Positions 1-7,979 of a DNA stretch of 64,000 nucleotides are shown one piece after another. This DNA comes from Halopenitus persicus. Its GTDB lineage: Archaea; Halobacteriota; Halobacteria; Halobacteriales; Haloferacaceae. The stretch lies in contig NZ_FNPC01000005.1 in assembly GCF_900107205.1 (NCBI RefSeq), forward strand, positions 62,001-126,000, in the 5' to 3' direction. Positions within the stretch are counted from its first letter, which is position 1. Each line of letters begins with the position of its first letter. The position numbers and the translations under genes were made by a program. The notes beneath the pieces were generated by a model. The model had not been told where the DNA came from, did not search any database, and was given only the letters and a program-made list of their open reading frames with translations.

Positions 1-877
1 AGTTGCCGATCGACGAGGACATCTTCTCGCCCTCCATCGAGAGCAGTCCCGCGTGGAGCCAGTAGCGGGCGAACGTCTCGCCGGTCGCGGCCTCCGACTG
101 GGCGATCTCGTTTTCGTGATGGGGGAAGACGAGATCCCGGCCGCCCATGTGGACGTCGAGGGTGTCGCCGAGATGCGTCATCGACATCGCGGAACATTCG
201 ACGTGCCAGCCGGGGCGTCCCTCGCCCCAGGGCGACTCCCAGGTCTCCCCCTCGGGGAGATCGCCCTCGTGGTCGTGTTTCCGATGCTCCCTGACCGCGG
301 CCTCGCTCACGCCGCCGGCCTTCCAGAGGGCGAAGTCGGCCGGGTGTCGCTTCTCGGCCCGCTCGTCGGGCTCGCCCTGTGCCTCCAGCTCCGCGATCTC
401 CTGGTTCGAGAGCGCGCCGTAGTCCTCGAAGGCGGTGACGTCGAAGTAGACCGACCCGTTCGACTCGTAGGCGTAACCGGCCGCCACGAGCGACTCGACG
501 AGGTCGATGATCTCGGGCACGTGTCCGGAGACGCGGGGGTACACCTCGGCGCGGCGCAGGTTGAGCCCGCGCATGCTCTCGAAGATCTCGGCGGTGAACG
601 TCTCGGCGACGTCGCGTTCCGCGGTCCACGCCTCGCGCTCGCCGACGCGGGCGGCGATCTTCTCGTTGACGTCGGTGACGTTCTCCACGTGGCGGACGTC
701 GTACCCGAGGTGCTCGAGCCATCGGTGAAGGACGTCCGCGTGGACCCACAGCCGGGCGTGGCCGAGGTGCGGGTCGTCCGAGACGGTCAGCCCGCAGACG
801 TACAGCGTTACCTCGTCGCCGTCGACCGTGAACTCCACGCGCTCGTCCCGCAGGGTGTCCGTCACGGAGAGGGTCAT
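1..877 (-). CDS. cysS: Cysteinyl-tRNA synthetase, N-terminal part (cut by window edge)
   Basis: Charges tRNA-Cys with cysteine in the cytoplasm. About 292 codons are visible, starting at the ATG at 877 ([16 protein letters not shown]), out of roughly 490 usual for the family; the C-terminus lies left of the window. Visible class I motifs are the HIGH-type HLGH after [12 protein letters not shown] and, right at the window edge, the KMSSS loop in [10 protein letters not shown]. Zinc ligands typical of CysRS are present: the Cys in YVCG, the Cys in WHVECS and the HENE of PHHENE. A weak box (ttgaaagg, about 27 nt upstream) fits a leaderless transcript. The divergent neighbour starts at 1087. Confidence 0.93.
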   Translation of the reverse strand, partial: MTLSVTDTLRDERVEFTVDGDEVTLYVCGLTVSDDPHLGHARLWVHADVLHRWLEHLGYDVRHVENVTDVNEKIAARVGEREAWTAERDVAETFTAEIFESMRGLNLRRAEVYPRVSGHVPEIIDLVESLVAAGYAYESNGSVYFDVTAFEDYGALSNQEIAELEAQGEPDERAEKRHPADFALWKAGGVSEAAVREHRKHDHEGDLPEGETWESPWGEGRPGWHVECSAMSMTHLGDTLDVHMGGRDLVFPHHENEIAQSEAATGETFARYWLHAGLLSMEGEKMSSSIGN

Positions 878-1086
878 CACGCCGTGGTTTCGGTGGCGAG
901 CCTTTCAACGCGTCGATCAGGTCGATCGGATCGATCGCGTTCGGATCGGGAGGGCGTGTCGACCGGACGAACCGAGTCGACTGGGGTGGCCAAGTCGGCC
1001 GGACGAACCGAGTGTGCTCGAGGTAACCCGGTAACCCTTCCCTCAGATTACACTTATTCGTCGTGACGTCGATGGTGTGAACACAC

Positions 1087-1584
1087 ATGGCAACCGAAAC
1101 CCGATCGGCCGACGTCTCCGTGAACGTCACCTCGAAACAGTGGGTCGCCGGCGCCGTCGGCGGATTCATCGGAAGCATCCCGTTCGGACTCCTGATGATG
1201 TACGTCATGCCCCCGCCGCTTCTGGAGGTCGTGATCCCGGCCATGTACGGGATCGAGGGGCCGGCGCTGCTCGCCGGCTGGGCGATTCACCAGTTCCACG
1301 GCGTCGTGTTGGGGCTCACATACGTCGCGCTCGTCCAGGCGGAACCGCTTCGCGAAACTGCCCGATCCACCGGCGGGGCGCTCGGACTGGCGGTCGCGTA
1401 CGGGATCGTCACGACCGTCGCCCTCGCCGTCGTCGTGATGCCGTTGTGGCTCGGGGCCGTCGGCTTCCCGAACGCGCCGCCGTTCCCGAACGTCGGGATT
1501 CCGGCCACGATCATCTCCGGGATCGGCCACGTCATCTACGCCGTTCCGGTCGCGGTCCTGTACGCGCGGTCGTTCGCCGAGTGA
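1087..1584 (+). CDS. Four-helix membrane protein of unknown function
   Basis: 165 residues, starting MATETRSADVSVN. A short polar N-terminus is followed by about four hydrophobic segments (around residues 20-42, 55-80, 93-118 and 135-160), so an integral membrane protein is likely. A His in the second segment region (AIHQFHG) and conserved-looking Gly/Pro kinks are visible, but I recognise no catalytic motif. An AT-rich box (cttattcg near 1051-1058) lies about 30 nt upstream. It stands alone between cysS (divergent) and an MFS gene, so context gives no function. Confidence 0.75.
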   Translation: MATETRSADVSVNVTSKQWVAGAVGGFIGSIPFGLLMMYVMPPPLLEVVIPAMYGIEGPALLAGWAIHQFHGVVLGLTYVALVQAEPLRETARSTGGALGLAVAYGIVTTVALAVVVMPLWLGAVGFPNAPPFPNVGIPATIISGIGHVIYAVPVAVLYARSFAE

Positions 1585-1698
1585 GGTTCGAGGAGGACGC
1601 CGCGTGAGATTCGGGAAGGACGCCGACGCTGGAGTGGGGAGCCGGCAGAAGGCCCCCCGACCACAATCCTTTCGCCGGCCCGTTGGGTAGCCCTCGAC

Positions 1699-2892
1699 GT
1701 GACCAGAGGCAGCGACCGGTCGGCGGCTCCCGACGGCCGCCGAAGCTGGATCGTGGCGGTCGCCGGCGCGATCGGGATGGTGTTCACCTTCGGGACGCCG
1801 CTGTCGTACGGCGTCTTCCGTGATCCCGTCAGCGCTGCGTTCGGGATCGACCCGGTCGCGCTCTCGACGGTCTTCTCGGCGATGCTTTTCACCTTCTTCA
1901 TCGGGGCCGGCGTGATGGGCGTCGTCGCCGCCCGGCTCCCGGCCCGCGGGGTCCTGCTCGGCTGCGCCGCGGTGACCGGCCTGCTCGCCCCGTCGCTGTT
2001 CGTCGTCGACTCCTACCTCGGCCTGCTGGTCGTCTTCGCGGCGATGGGCCTGGCCGGCGGGACGGCCTTCGTCCTGATCGCCTCGATCGTGCCTCGGTGG
2101 TTCGAAAAGCGCCGCGGAGCCGCCACGGGGCTGATCTTCGTCGGCAACGGGCTCGGATTGACCGTTCTCCCGCCGCTGTGGGAACACGCGTTCTCGACGG
2201 TCGGGGTCCGGCACGGCTTTCTGTATCTCCTGGGGGCGACCGCGGTCGGGTTCGGGGTCACCGGCGCCGTCTGTCGGCGACCGGAGTGGGCCGAGACGTC
2301 CACGGCCACGCTCGCCGAGCTCGTCGACTGGGTCCGGGAACTCGCCGGAATGCGGACCTTCCGGCTCCTCTTCGTCGGGATCGGGCTGTCGTTCGGCTGG
2401 TATCAGCTGCTGGCCGCCTACGCGATCGATCTGTTCGCCGCCCGCGGGCTGGCCGGAGCGACGGCCTCGGCGGCCTTCGGCCTGATCGGCGGCGTCAGCA
2501 TCGCCTCCCGCATCGGCGGCGGATACGTCGCCGACCGGGTCGGGTCCCGGCTGGCCTTTCTCACGTCGCTGGCCTGCGTGATCGGCGGGCTCGCGTCGCT
2601 GTTGGTGCCCTCGATCCCGACCCTCGCCGTCGGGATCGGTCTGATCGGTCTCGGCCTGGGCGGCTGCGCGACGCTGTACGTCCCGCTGTTGATGGCGGTC
2701 TACTCCCCGGAGAAGGACACCGCGATCATCGGCGTGTTCAACGTCCCGCCGGGCATCGGCGCGCTCGCGATGCCGCCGGTCGGGACCGCGCTGATCACCT
2801 ATACCGACGGGTACGCGGCGGCGATCGCGTTGACGCTCGCGCTCGCCGTCCTCGCGCTGTGGGTCATCGCGGCCGGAACCGCCGCCGAGTGA
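1699..2892 (+). CDS. MFS transporter, oxalate/formate antiporter-like (OFA) type
   Basis: 397 residues with about twelve hydrophobic segments, the normal size for a single-domain major facilitator. The loop motif GGYVADRVGSR in the second half matches the MFS motif A (GxLaDrxGxR). The pattern of a bacterial-type MCT/OFA carrier (small anion or monocarboxylate exchange) is my best match, from the N-terminal stretch GMVFTFGTPLSYGVF and the glycine-rich helices, but the substrate cannot be read from sequence. Start is GTG at 1699; no stronger start lies nearby. The next gene downstream is convergent. Confidence 0.85.
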   Translation: MTRGSDRSAAPDGRRSWIVAVAGAIGMVFTFGTPLSYGVFRDPVSAAFGIDPVALSTVFSAMLFTFFIGAGVMGVVAARLPARGVLLGCAAVTGLLAPSLFVVDSYLGLLVVFAAMGLAGGTAFVLIASIVPRWFEKRRGAATGLIFVGNGLGLTVLPPLWEHAFSTVGVRHGFLYLLGATAVGFGVTGAVCRRPEWAETSTATLAELVDWVRELAGMRTFRLLFVGIGLSFGWYQLLAAYAIDLFAARGLAGATASAAFGLIGGVSIASRIGGGYVADRVGSRLAFLTSLACVIGGLASLLVPSIPTLAVGIGLIGLGLGGCATLYVPLLMAVYSPEKDTAIIGVFNVPPGIGALAMPPVGTALITYTDGYAAAIALTLALAVLALWVIAAGTAAE

Positions 2893-2988
2893 GCGTGGTC
2901 GGGGCCACGACGGACGCCGACTGAACGCGATCGGGACCGTCAACCGCGATGCGCGACCGGGTGCCGACCGGGGGAGATCCGGCTCCGC

Positions 2989-3264
2989 TCACTCCTCGTC
3001 GACGCGATCGGCGTACGACTCCAGGTCGGCGGCCAGTTCGCGGGCCTGGTCCGGCGAGAGCGCCACCCGGTCGGCGTGGGCGGGCAGCTCGGTCAGGTCG
3101 TCGTTGTCCAGCTCCAGCTCGACCGTGACGTGGTCGGGATTCTCGGACGGAACCGTCACGTTGAGCACCGCGAACGCCGACTCCTCGAAGTCGTGACCGG
3201 CGGCAGTCGCCTCGAGCAGGTCGAGGGTCGTGTACGCGTTCACCCGGATGAGTCTGTCGGGCAT
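2989..3264 (-). CDS. Small conserved haloarchaeal protein (DUF6360-like)
   Basis: 91 residues beginning MPDRLIRVNAYTTLDLLEA. Soluble, acidic, with no transmembrane segment. The N-terminus (RVNAYTTLDLLEA) followed by an acidic body and a short C-terminal helix (ARELAADLESYADRVDEE) is a pattern I associate with the haloarchaeal family called DUF6360; the family number is from memory and unsure. It ends 9 nt downstream of the reductase gene start-of-neighbour region and is co-oriented with it: the reductase stop at 3274 is just upstream, so the two may be co-transcribed. Function unknown. Confidence 0.75.
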   Translation of the reverse strand: MPDRLIRVNAYTTLDLLEATAAGHDFEESAFAVLNVTVPSENPDHVTVELELDNDDLTELPAHADRVALSPDQARELAADLESYADRVDEE

Positions 3265-3273
3265 CGGCGTGGG

Positions 3274-5115
3274 TCAGTCGTCGCCGGCAAGCGGCGTCCC
3301 GTCGGCGCGAGCCGGCGCGGGGCTGGCGTCCATTCCGTCCTCGTCGGCGTAGGGATACCACGTCGTCTTCGTGTTGTGCATGTACGGGTCCTCGTAGCTC
3401 GTCTCCGACGGCTCGATGAGCGTCTCGAGGTCTCCCTCCGATTCCGTCCGTTCGATGAACGCGCGGAACCCCTCGCCGTCCTCGCGCCGCTCGCGGAACC
3501 GATCGATCAGGGTCGCGATCGCGCCGGGCACCTCGTCGGCCGGGACGCGCTGTTCGACCCACTCCGCGAAGCGAGGGTCCGCGCCCAGCCCGCCGCCGAG
3601 GCCGATGTCGAGCGCCTCGACCGGCTCGCCGTCCTTTCGGGTCTTCATCCCGCGGAGGCTGACGTCGGCGATCTGCGGCTGCGCGCAGGAGGCGGTACAG
3701 CCGGACAGGTGGACGTGGAACTCCGAGACGTCCGCGGGGAGGTCGACGTTCTCGGCGAGCCAGCGGGCGTACCGGACCTGTCGGTTCTTCGTCTCGACGA
3801 TCGACAGCGAGCAGAACTCGGTGCCCGTACACGCGATCGAGCCCCGCATGAACGGGTTCGGGTCGGGCGAGTAGTCCTCGAGCAGCGGCTCCGCCAGCAG
3901 CGCGTCGAGTTCCGACTCCGGGACGTCCGTCACGAGCACGTTCTGTCGCTGGGTGAGTCGGACCTCCCCGGAGCCGTACTCGGCGGCCAGGTCGGCGAGC
4001 TCCCGGACGTCCTCGACGCCCATCCGCCCGACGAGGACGTTCACCCCGACGTAGTAGTTCCCGTCGGCCTGTTCGTGGACGCCGACGTGGTCGTTGTGTC
4101 CCCCGGCGGGGCGGTCACCGTGTCCGTCAGCGGGATGGTCGTCGTGTCCCCCGGCGGGGCGGTCGTCCGTCCCGCTCCCGACCCGGCCGGCGTTGTAGGT
4201 GTACTCCTCGCGGAGGTCCTCGCCGGCCGTCTCGAGCTCCCGGTCGACGAACTCCGCCTGCAGGACGCGGCGAACCTCGTCGGCGCCCCACTCGTCGACG
4301 AGGAACTTGCTGCGCGCGGCGTAGCGGTCCTCGCGGTCGCCGTATTCGCGGAAGAGCGCCGAGAGGCCGCCTGCCACCGCCTCCACCGCGTCGGGCTCGA
4401 CGAAGACGTCGATGTCGCGCGCGAGCCGCGGCTCGTTGCGCGCCAGCCCGCCGCCGACGCGGACGTTGAACCCCCGGCGACCGTCCTTCTCGGCGGGCTC
4501 GAACGCCAGGTCGTTGATGTCGCCCTGGCCGCAGCCCTCACGGCAGCCGGTGACGCTGACCTTCCACTTCCGCGGCAGGTTCGTGTGATCGTCGTTCCCT
4601 TTAAACGTCTCGTGGAGGTCCATCGCGACCGGAAGCGCGTCCACGAACTCGTGGCGGTCCTTGCCGGCGACGGGACACCCCACGACGTTCCGCCAGGAGT
4701 CGCCACAGGCCTGCTGGGTCGACAGGCCGTTGGCCTCCAGCCGCTCGAAGATCTCCGGGACGTCCTCGAGGCGGATCCAGTGGAGCTGGATCGACTGCCG
4801 GGTCGTCCAGTCGCAGTAGGCGGCGCCGAACTCGGGGTTCTCGGCGGGACCGCGCGCGTACTCGTCCGCGATGTCCGCGACGACGTGCAGCTGTCCCGGC
4901 TCGAGCACGCCGTTCGGCGTGCCGATCCGCATCATGAAGTAGCTCTCCTGGCCGGCCCGCTGGTGGTACAGTCCCCACCACTTGAACCGCTCGAACCAGG
5001 CGTCGCGTTCGTCCTCCGGGATCGACTCCCAGCCCTGCTCCGCGAACTCCAGGAGGTGTTCCCGTATCTCGTTCCCGTACGTCTCCGATTTCCACCGTTC
5101 GACGTCCGTTGGCAT
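3274..5115 (-). CDS. Siroheme/[4Fe-4S] nitrite or sulfite reductase
   Basis: Ferredoxin-dependent six-electron reductase (nitrite or sulfite to ammonia or sulfide). 613 residues from the ATG at 5115 (MPTDVERWKSETY); an upstream in-frame start at 5181 is less likely because a TATA-like box (tttaggg, near 5143-5150) sits about 30 nt before 5115. The protein has the two-fold repeated NiR/SiR layout. Cluster and siroheme ligands are visible as CTGTEFC (CX5C) and CTASC (CX3C). Between the halves, about residues 330-365, lies a His/Asp-rich insert of 8-residue units (DDRPAGGH, DDHPADGH, GDRPAGGH) encoded by a 24-bp tandem repeat. Nitrite versus sulfite cannot be settled here; no nitrate reductase operon is adjacent. 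Confidence 0.9.
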   Translation of the reverse strand: MPTDVERWKSETYGNEIREHLLEFAEQGWESIPEDERDAWFERFKWWGLYHQRAGQESYFMMRIGTPNGVLEPGQLHVVADIADEYARGPAENPEFGAAYCDWTTRQSIQLHWIRLEDVPEIFERLEANGLSTQQACGDSWRNVVGCPVAGKDRHEFVDALPVAMDLHETFKGNDDHTNLPRKWKVSVTGCREGCGQGDINDLAFEPAEKDGRRGFNVRVGGGLARNEPRLARDIDVFVEPDAVEAVAGGLSALFREYGDREDRYAARSKFLVDEWGADEVRRVLQAEFVDRELETAGEDLREEYTYNAGRVGSGTDDRPAGGHDDHPADGHGDRPAGGHNDHVGVHEQADGNYYVGVNVLVGRMGVEDVRELADLAAEYGSGEVRLTQRQNVLVTDVPESELDALLAEPLLEDYSPDPNPFMRGSIACTGTEFCSLSIVETKNRQVRYARWLAENVDLPADVSEFHVHLSGCTASCAQPQIADVSLRGMKTRKDGEPVEALDIGLGGGLGADPRFAEWVEQRVPADEVPGAIATLIDRFRERREDGEGFRAFIERTESEGDLETLIEPSETSYEDPYMHNTKTTWYPYADEDGMDASPAPARADGTPLAGDD

Positions 5116-5232
5116 CTCGATCCGGTCTGGGGCCGGCACTCCCCTAAAGCGTCCCTCGGCGTCAATCCTCCCCGGAGCCACCGGGTACCGGTGAGCCTTT
5201 CCGATCGCTGTGAGCCGGACGGCGGGTACCGG

Positions 5233-5547
5233 TCAGACGGTCGACGATGCACCGACGGGCCGTCGAACGGCGTTCCGGTCGATCGGCTCGTAGCGACCTT
5301 CCAGCACGCGTCCAACCGGGATCGGACCGGTCGTCGTCGACCGGCCGCAGGTGATGCATCGGCCGTACGTCTCCGCCGCGACGGTTCGTCCGTCCACCGC
5401 GACGTCGGTGACTCCCTCGACGACGAACTCGGCGATCGGACACCCACACACGCCCGTCACGCGCCAGAGTTCGCTCGCGCCGGTTCGCCGTTCGTCCGCG
5501 ACCGAGACCCACGCGCCGTCGTCGAGCGTCCGTACTGAAAGCGCCAT
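5233..5547 (-). CDS. Small cysteine-rich protein, possible zinc-binding
   Basis: 104 residues from the ATG at 5547 (MALSVRTLDDGAWV); a GTG at 5640 would add 31 residues and cannot be excluded. Two cysteine pairs, VCGCPIAEF and RCITCGRS, suggest a metal site of the CXC/CXXC kind. The rest is beta-rich and soluble. I do not recognise the family with certainty. It is co-oriented with and upstream of the siroheme reductase (118 nt apart), which has its own promoter-like box, so a functional link is only possible. Confidence 0.6.
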   Translation of the reverse strand: MALSVRTLDDGAWVSVADERRTGASELWRVTGVCGCPIAEFVVEGVTDVAVDGRTVAAETYGRCITCGRSTTTGPIPVGRVLEGRYEPIDRNAVRRPVGASSTV

Positions 5548-5784
5548 ACCGGTCGTTCGGTCCGCCGTCGGAAACGGCCACCGGCCGGTGTAACCCTCGT
5601 CCCGGTCTCGGACGGCGTCGTTCGGGAGGTACCCTCCCACATCGGCCGATCGGTCGCCTCGGAGCCCGGATCCGCCCCGACGAGGGGCGCCGGGGTAGCC
5701 GCAAGGACGTCCGGCATTCCCGAGCCCCGGTAGCGATTGGGCGGGCGGGGTCGCTTATGTCGCCGGGGCGCCTTCGGTCGAACG

Positions 5785-5874
5785 ATGACACGGACGACGC
5801 CGATCGAACATACCTCCGCCGACGTGGCGCCGGAGCTGTTCGATCCGGATACGCGGGAGGATCGACCGGAATGA
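5785..5874 (+). CDS. 29-residue leader-like ORF, coupled to the next small gene
   Basis: Starts ATG at 5785 (MTRTTPIEHTSADVAPELF) and ends with a TGA that overlaps the next ATG (ATGA at 5871-5874). A box resembling TATA (gcttatgt, about 5749-5757) lies about 28-30 nt before this ATG, so this ORF, not the following one, begins the predicted leaderless transcript. Residues are acidic and haloarchaeal in character. Too short for homology by eye. It may be a real micropeptide or only a device for translational coupling. Confidence 0.45.
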   Translation: MTRTTPIEHTSADVAPELFDPDTREDRPE

Positions 5875-6011
5875 GCGAGCAGGACCACGACGACGAGCAT
5901 CTCGAGTCCGTCCCGGTCGGTGCCGGGTGCACCGAAATCTGGGAGACGCTGAGTGAGCGCCGTGCCGAGGAGGAGCGGGACGCCGAGGACGATCCGGATT
6001 CGGCCGACTAG
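5871..6011 (+). CDS. 46-residue conserved-type haloarchaeal small protein
   Basis: MSEQDHDDEHLESVPVG followed by a GCTEIWETLSERR core and an acidic tail. The core with a single Cys and the EIW.TLSERR helix is a pattern I have seen in several small haloarchaeal proteins, though I know no function. The start at 5871 overlaps the stop of the 29-residue ORF (ATGA), which fits translational re-initiation. An in-frame upstream start at 5757 would give 84 residues, but the extension is Arg-rich and unlike haloarchaeal protein, so I reject it. Confidence 0.6.
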   Translation: MSEQDHDDEHLESVPVGAGCTEIWETLSERRAEEERDAEDDPDSAD

Positions 6012-6030
6012 CCCGCAGTCGGCCGGGATC

Positions 6031-6170
6031 GGACGCGACCCGGGACCGAACCGGACGCGACCCGGGACCGAACCGGACGCGACCCGGGACCGAACCGGAC
6101 GCGACCCAAGACCGAACCGGACGCGACCGACGACCGGATCGAACGCGACCGACGACCGGATCGGCGATCG
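6031..6170. repeat. 22-bp intergenic tandem repeat
   Basis: Four head-to-tail units of 22 bp (6031-6052, 6053-6074, 6075-6096, 6097-6118; unit begins ggacgcgacccggg), the fourth slightly diverged, followed by decayed units to about 6170. It fills the gap between the 46-residue ORF and the Usp gene. The period is not a multiple of three, so it is not coding sequence. Confidence 0.9.
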
Positions 6171-6209
6171 GATTGATGTCCCTGGCGCGTGATGACGTCG
6201 CACGGATCG

Positions 6210-6641
6210 ATGTACGACTCCATCCTCATTCCCACGGACGGCAGCGACGGATCGCATTCGGCGGTCGAGACCGGAGTGCGATTGGGCGACCGGTTCGATG
6301 CGGACGTCCACGCGCTGTTCGTGATCGACGAGCGATACGTCCTCGACGAGTACGATATGCCGGTGGAGGCGGCCGAGCGCGACGCCGAGGACGCGCTCGA
6401 CCGCGTCGGCGAGGTCGCCGCCGCGTCGGGCGTCGCGGTCGAGAAACACCTCCGGCGCGGGACCCCACACGAGGAGATCCTGGCGGCGATCGACGACTAC
6501 GGGGTCGATCTCGTCGTGATGGGAACCCACGGACGGACCGGCCTCGACCGGATCGTCCACCTGGGCAGCGTCACCGAACGCGTGATCCGCGCCGCGCCGG
6601 TGCAGGTGACGACGGTGCCGACCGGCGGCCGGGGTGTGTGA
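6210..6641 (+). CDS. Universal stress protein (UspA family)
   Basis: 143 residues from the ATG at 6210 (MYDSILIPTDGSDGS); the GTG at 6189 would add seven unlike residues. Typical single-domain Usp: beta1 YDSILIPTDGS, beta4 VDLVVMGTHGR and the nucleotide loop GTHGRTGLDRIVHLGS. The ATP-binding loop signature of the family is G-X2-G-X9-G-S/T; here I count ten residues between the second and third glycine, one more than usual, so ATP binding is likely but altered. Cytoplasmic stress-response role inferred from family. The gene directly follows the tandem repeat, and no clear promoter box is visible. Confidence 0.9.
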   Translation: MYDSILIPTDGSDGSHSAVETGVRLGDRFDADVHALFVIDERYVLDEYDMPVEAAERDAEDALDRVGEVAAASGVAVEKHLRRGTPHEEILAAIDDYGVDLVVMGTHGRTGLDRIVHLGSVTERVIRAAPVQVTTVPTGGRGV

Positions 6642-6708
6642 TCGGCCGACGGCAGGGGAGCGGGATCGACCGGCGGCCGGGGAGCGGGATCGACCGGCGG
6701 CCGAGGGA
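6637..6708. repeat. 24-bp intergenic tandem repeat
   Basis: Two close units of 24 bp (6661-6684 and 6685-6708; unit begins cgggatcgaccggcggcc) with a diverged third copy upstream overlapping the end of the Usp gene. It lies between the Usp gene and the AI-2E-type permease promoter. Confidence 0.75.
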
Positions 6709-6763
6709 CCCGGTCCCGTCGTGTGGGGACAACATATAAACCCTCCCGTGGAAAGCCCGGAGT

Positions 6764-7882
6764 ATGGACGAAAACCGGTTCGTCATCGCCCTCTTCGGTC
6801 TGGTCGTCGCCGTCATCGTCGGCTACATCGCCCACCGGTTCGCCGCCGCCCTCACGGTCGCGGTCTTCATCTACTACTCGACGCGCCGGTTCTACCGGAG
6901 CCTCGGTCGACTCCGGCTCCCGAAGCGCGTTCGGGCGGTGCTGGCGCTGTCGGTCGTCGGCGTGCCGCTCCTGTTGCTCATCAGTTACACCGTCGTGCTC
7001 CTCGTCATCGAGGTCCGACAGTTCGTGCAGCAGTACGCCGTGATGGAGGCCGCGGCCGGGAACGTGGGCTGGATCGACGCCGAGACCACGCCGCCCGAGT
7101 TGACCTTCGACGCGATCGTCGATCTGTATCAGTCCGGCGGGTTCGACCCCCTGATCGACTTCGCGCTCGACCACGCCGGCTTCCTGACGTCGACCCTCTC
7201 GAGCTTCCTGTTGAACCTGCTCATCGTCGTGGTCGTCACCTACTACCTGCTCATCGACGGCGGGAAGGCCCACGAGTGGCTGGTCGCCTTCGACGACGAC
7301 GCGATCGTCCGCGAGTACTTCGAGGCCGCCGACGACGAGCTGGAGTCCGTCCTCTTCGGGAACCTGCTCAACGTCATCGCCATCTCGCTCATCGCCGTCA
7401 CGGCGTACATGGGATACAACGTGTTCGTTCCGTCCTCGGTGCAGGTCCCCTACCCCGCGCTCGCGGGCGCGCTCACCGGCGTGGCCAGCCTGATCCCCGT
7501 GGTCGGAATGAAGATCGTCTACCTCCCGATCGCCGCCGTGATGGCCGCTCCCTCGGTGCTGGCCGGCGACGTGGGACCGATCGCGTACGTCGTCGGCTTC
7601 CTCCTCGTTGCGGTCGTGGTCGTCGACACGATCCCCGACCTCGTCCTGCGTCCCTACTTCAGCGGGGAGACGACCCACGTCGGGCTGTTGATGCTCGCGT
7701 ACATCTTCGGGCCGGTGGTCTTCGGGTTCCACGGCCTCTTCCTCGGGCCGATCATCCTCGTGCTCGCGCTCACCTTCGCGTACACCGCGCTGCCGCGACT
7801 GCTCGGCGCCGACCCCGCCCACGAACCGGACCTCGAGGGACCGACCCTCGCCCCGGACCAATACCGCCTCGACGACTTCTGA
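6764..7882 (+). CDS. AI-2E family transporter (PerM/UPF0118)
   Basis: 372 residues, usual length for the family. Hydrophobic segments occur in the family order: two near the N-terminus (residues 6-35), one at about 60-85, then a soluble acidic stretch (about 90-145), and four to five more to about residue 350. The C-terminal motif region with PDLVLRPYFSG and FGFHGLFLGP is diagnostic for PerM/AI-2E proteins. Members export autoinducer-2 or act as Na+/H+ antiporters; the substrate here is unknown. A clear TATA box (acatataaa, about 6730-6738) 29 nt before the ATG supports this start and a leaderless mRNA. Confidence 0.9.
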   Translation: MDENRFVIALFGLVVAVIVGYIAHRFAAALTVAVFIYYSTRRFYRSLGRLRLPKRVRAVLALSVVGVPLLLLISYTVVLLVIEVRQFVQQYAVMEAAAGNVGWIDAETTPPELTFDAIVDLYQSGGFDPLIDFALDHAGFLTSTLSSFLLNLLIVVVVTYYLLIDGGKAHEWLVAFDDDAIVREYFEAADDELESVLFGNLLNVIAISLIAVTAYMGYNVFVPSSVQVPYPALAGALTGVASLIPVVGMKIVYLPIAAVMAAPSVLAGDVGPIAYVVGFLLVAVVVVDTIPDLVLRPYFSGETTHVGLLMLAYIFGPVVFGFHGLFLGPIILVLALTFAYTALPRLLGADPAHEPDLEGPTLAPDQYRLDDF

Positions 7883-7979
7883 TCGGCGCCGGCTTCGACC
7901 GACGTCCGTCGTATCCGGCGTCCTTCCACCCGCAACGCTTCGACCGGCTTCGTGAGGGGACGCGACGCGACCGGAACGG

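Noticed and set aside
1054-2943. A 629-codon open frame on the minus strand opposite the MFS gene
   Set aside because: Arg/Asp/Gly/Pro-rich mirror of a GC-rich gene. Third-position GC bias keeps the antisense frame open.
6031-6170. Possible CRISPR array (also 40594-40710 and the other tandem arrays)
   Set aside because: Units are contiguous without spacers and differ at each locus, and there are no cas genes.
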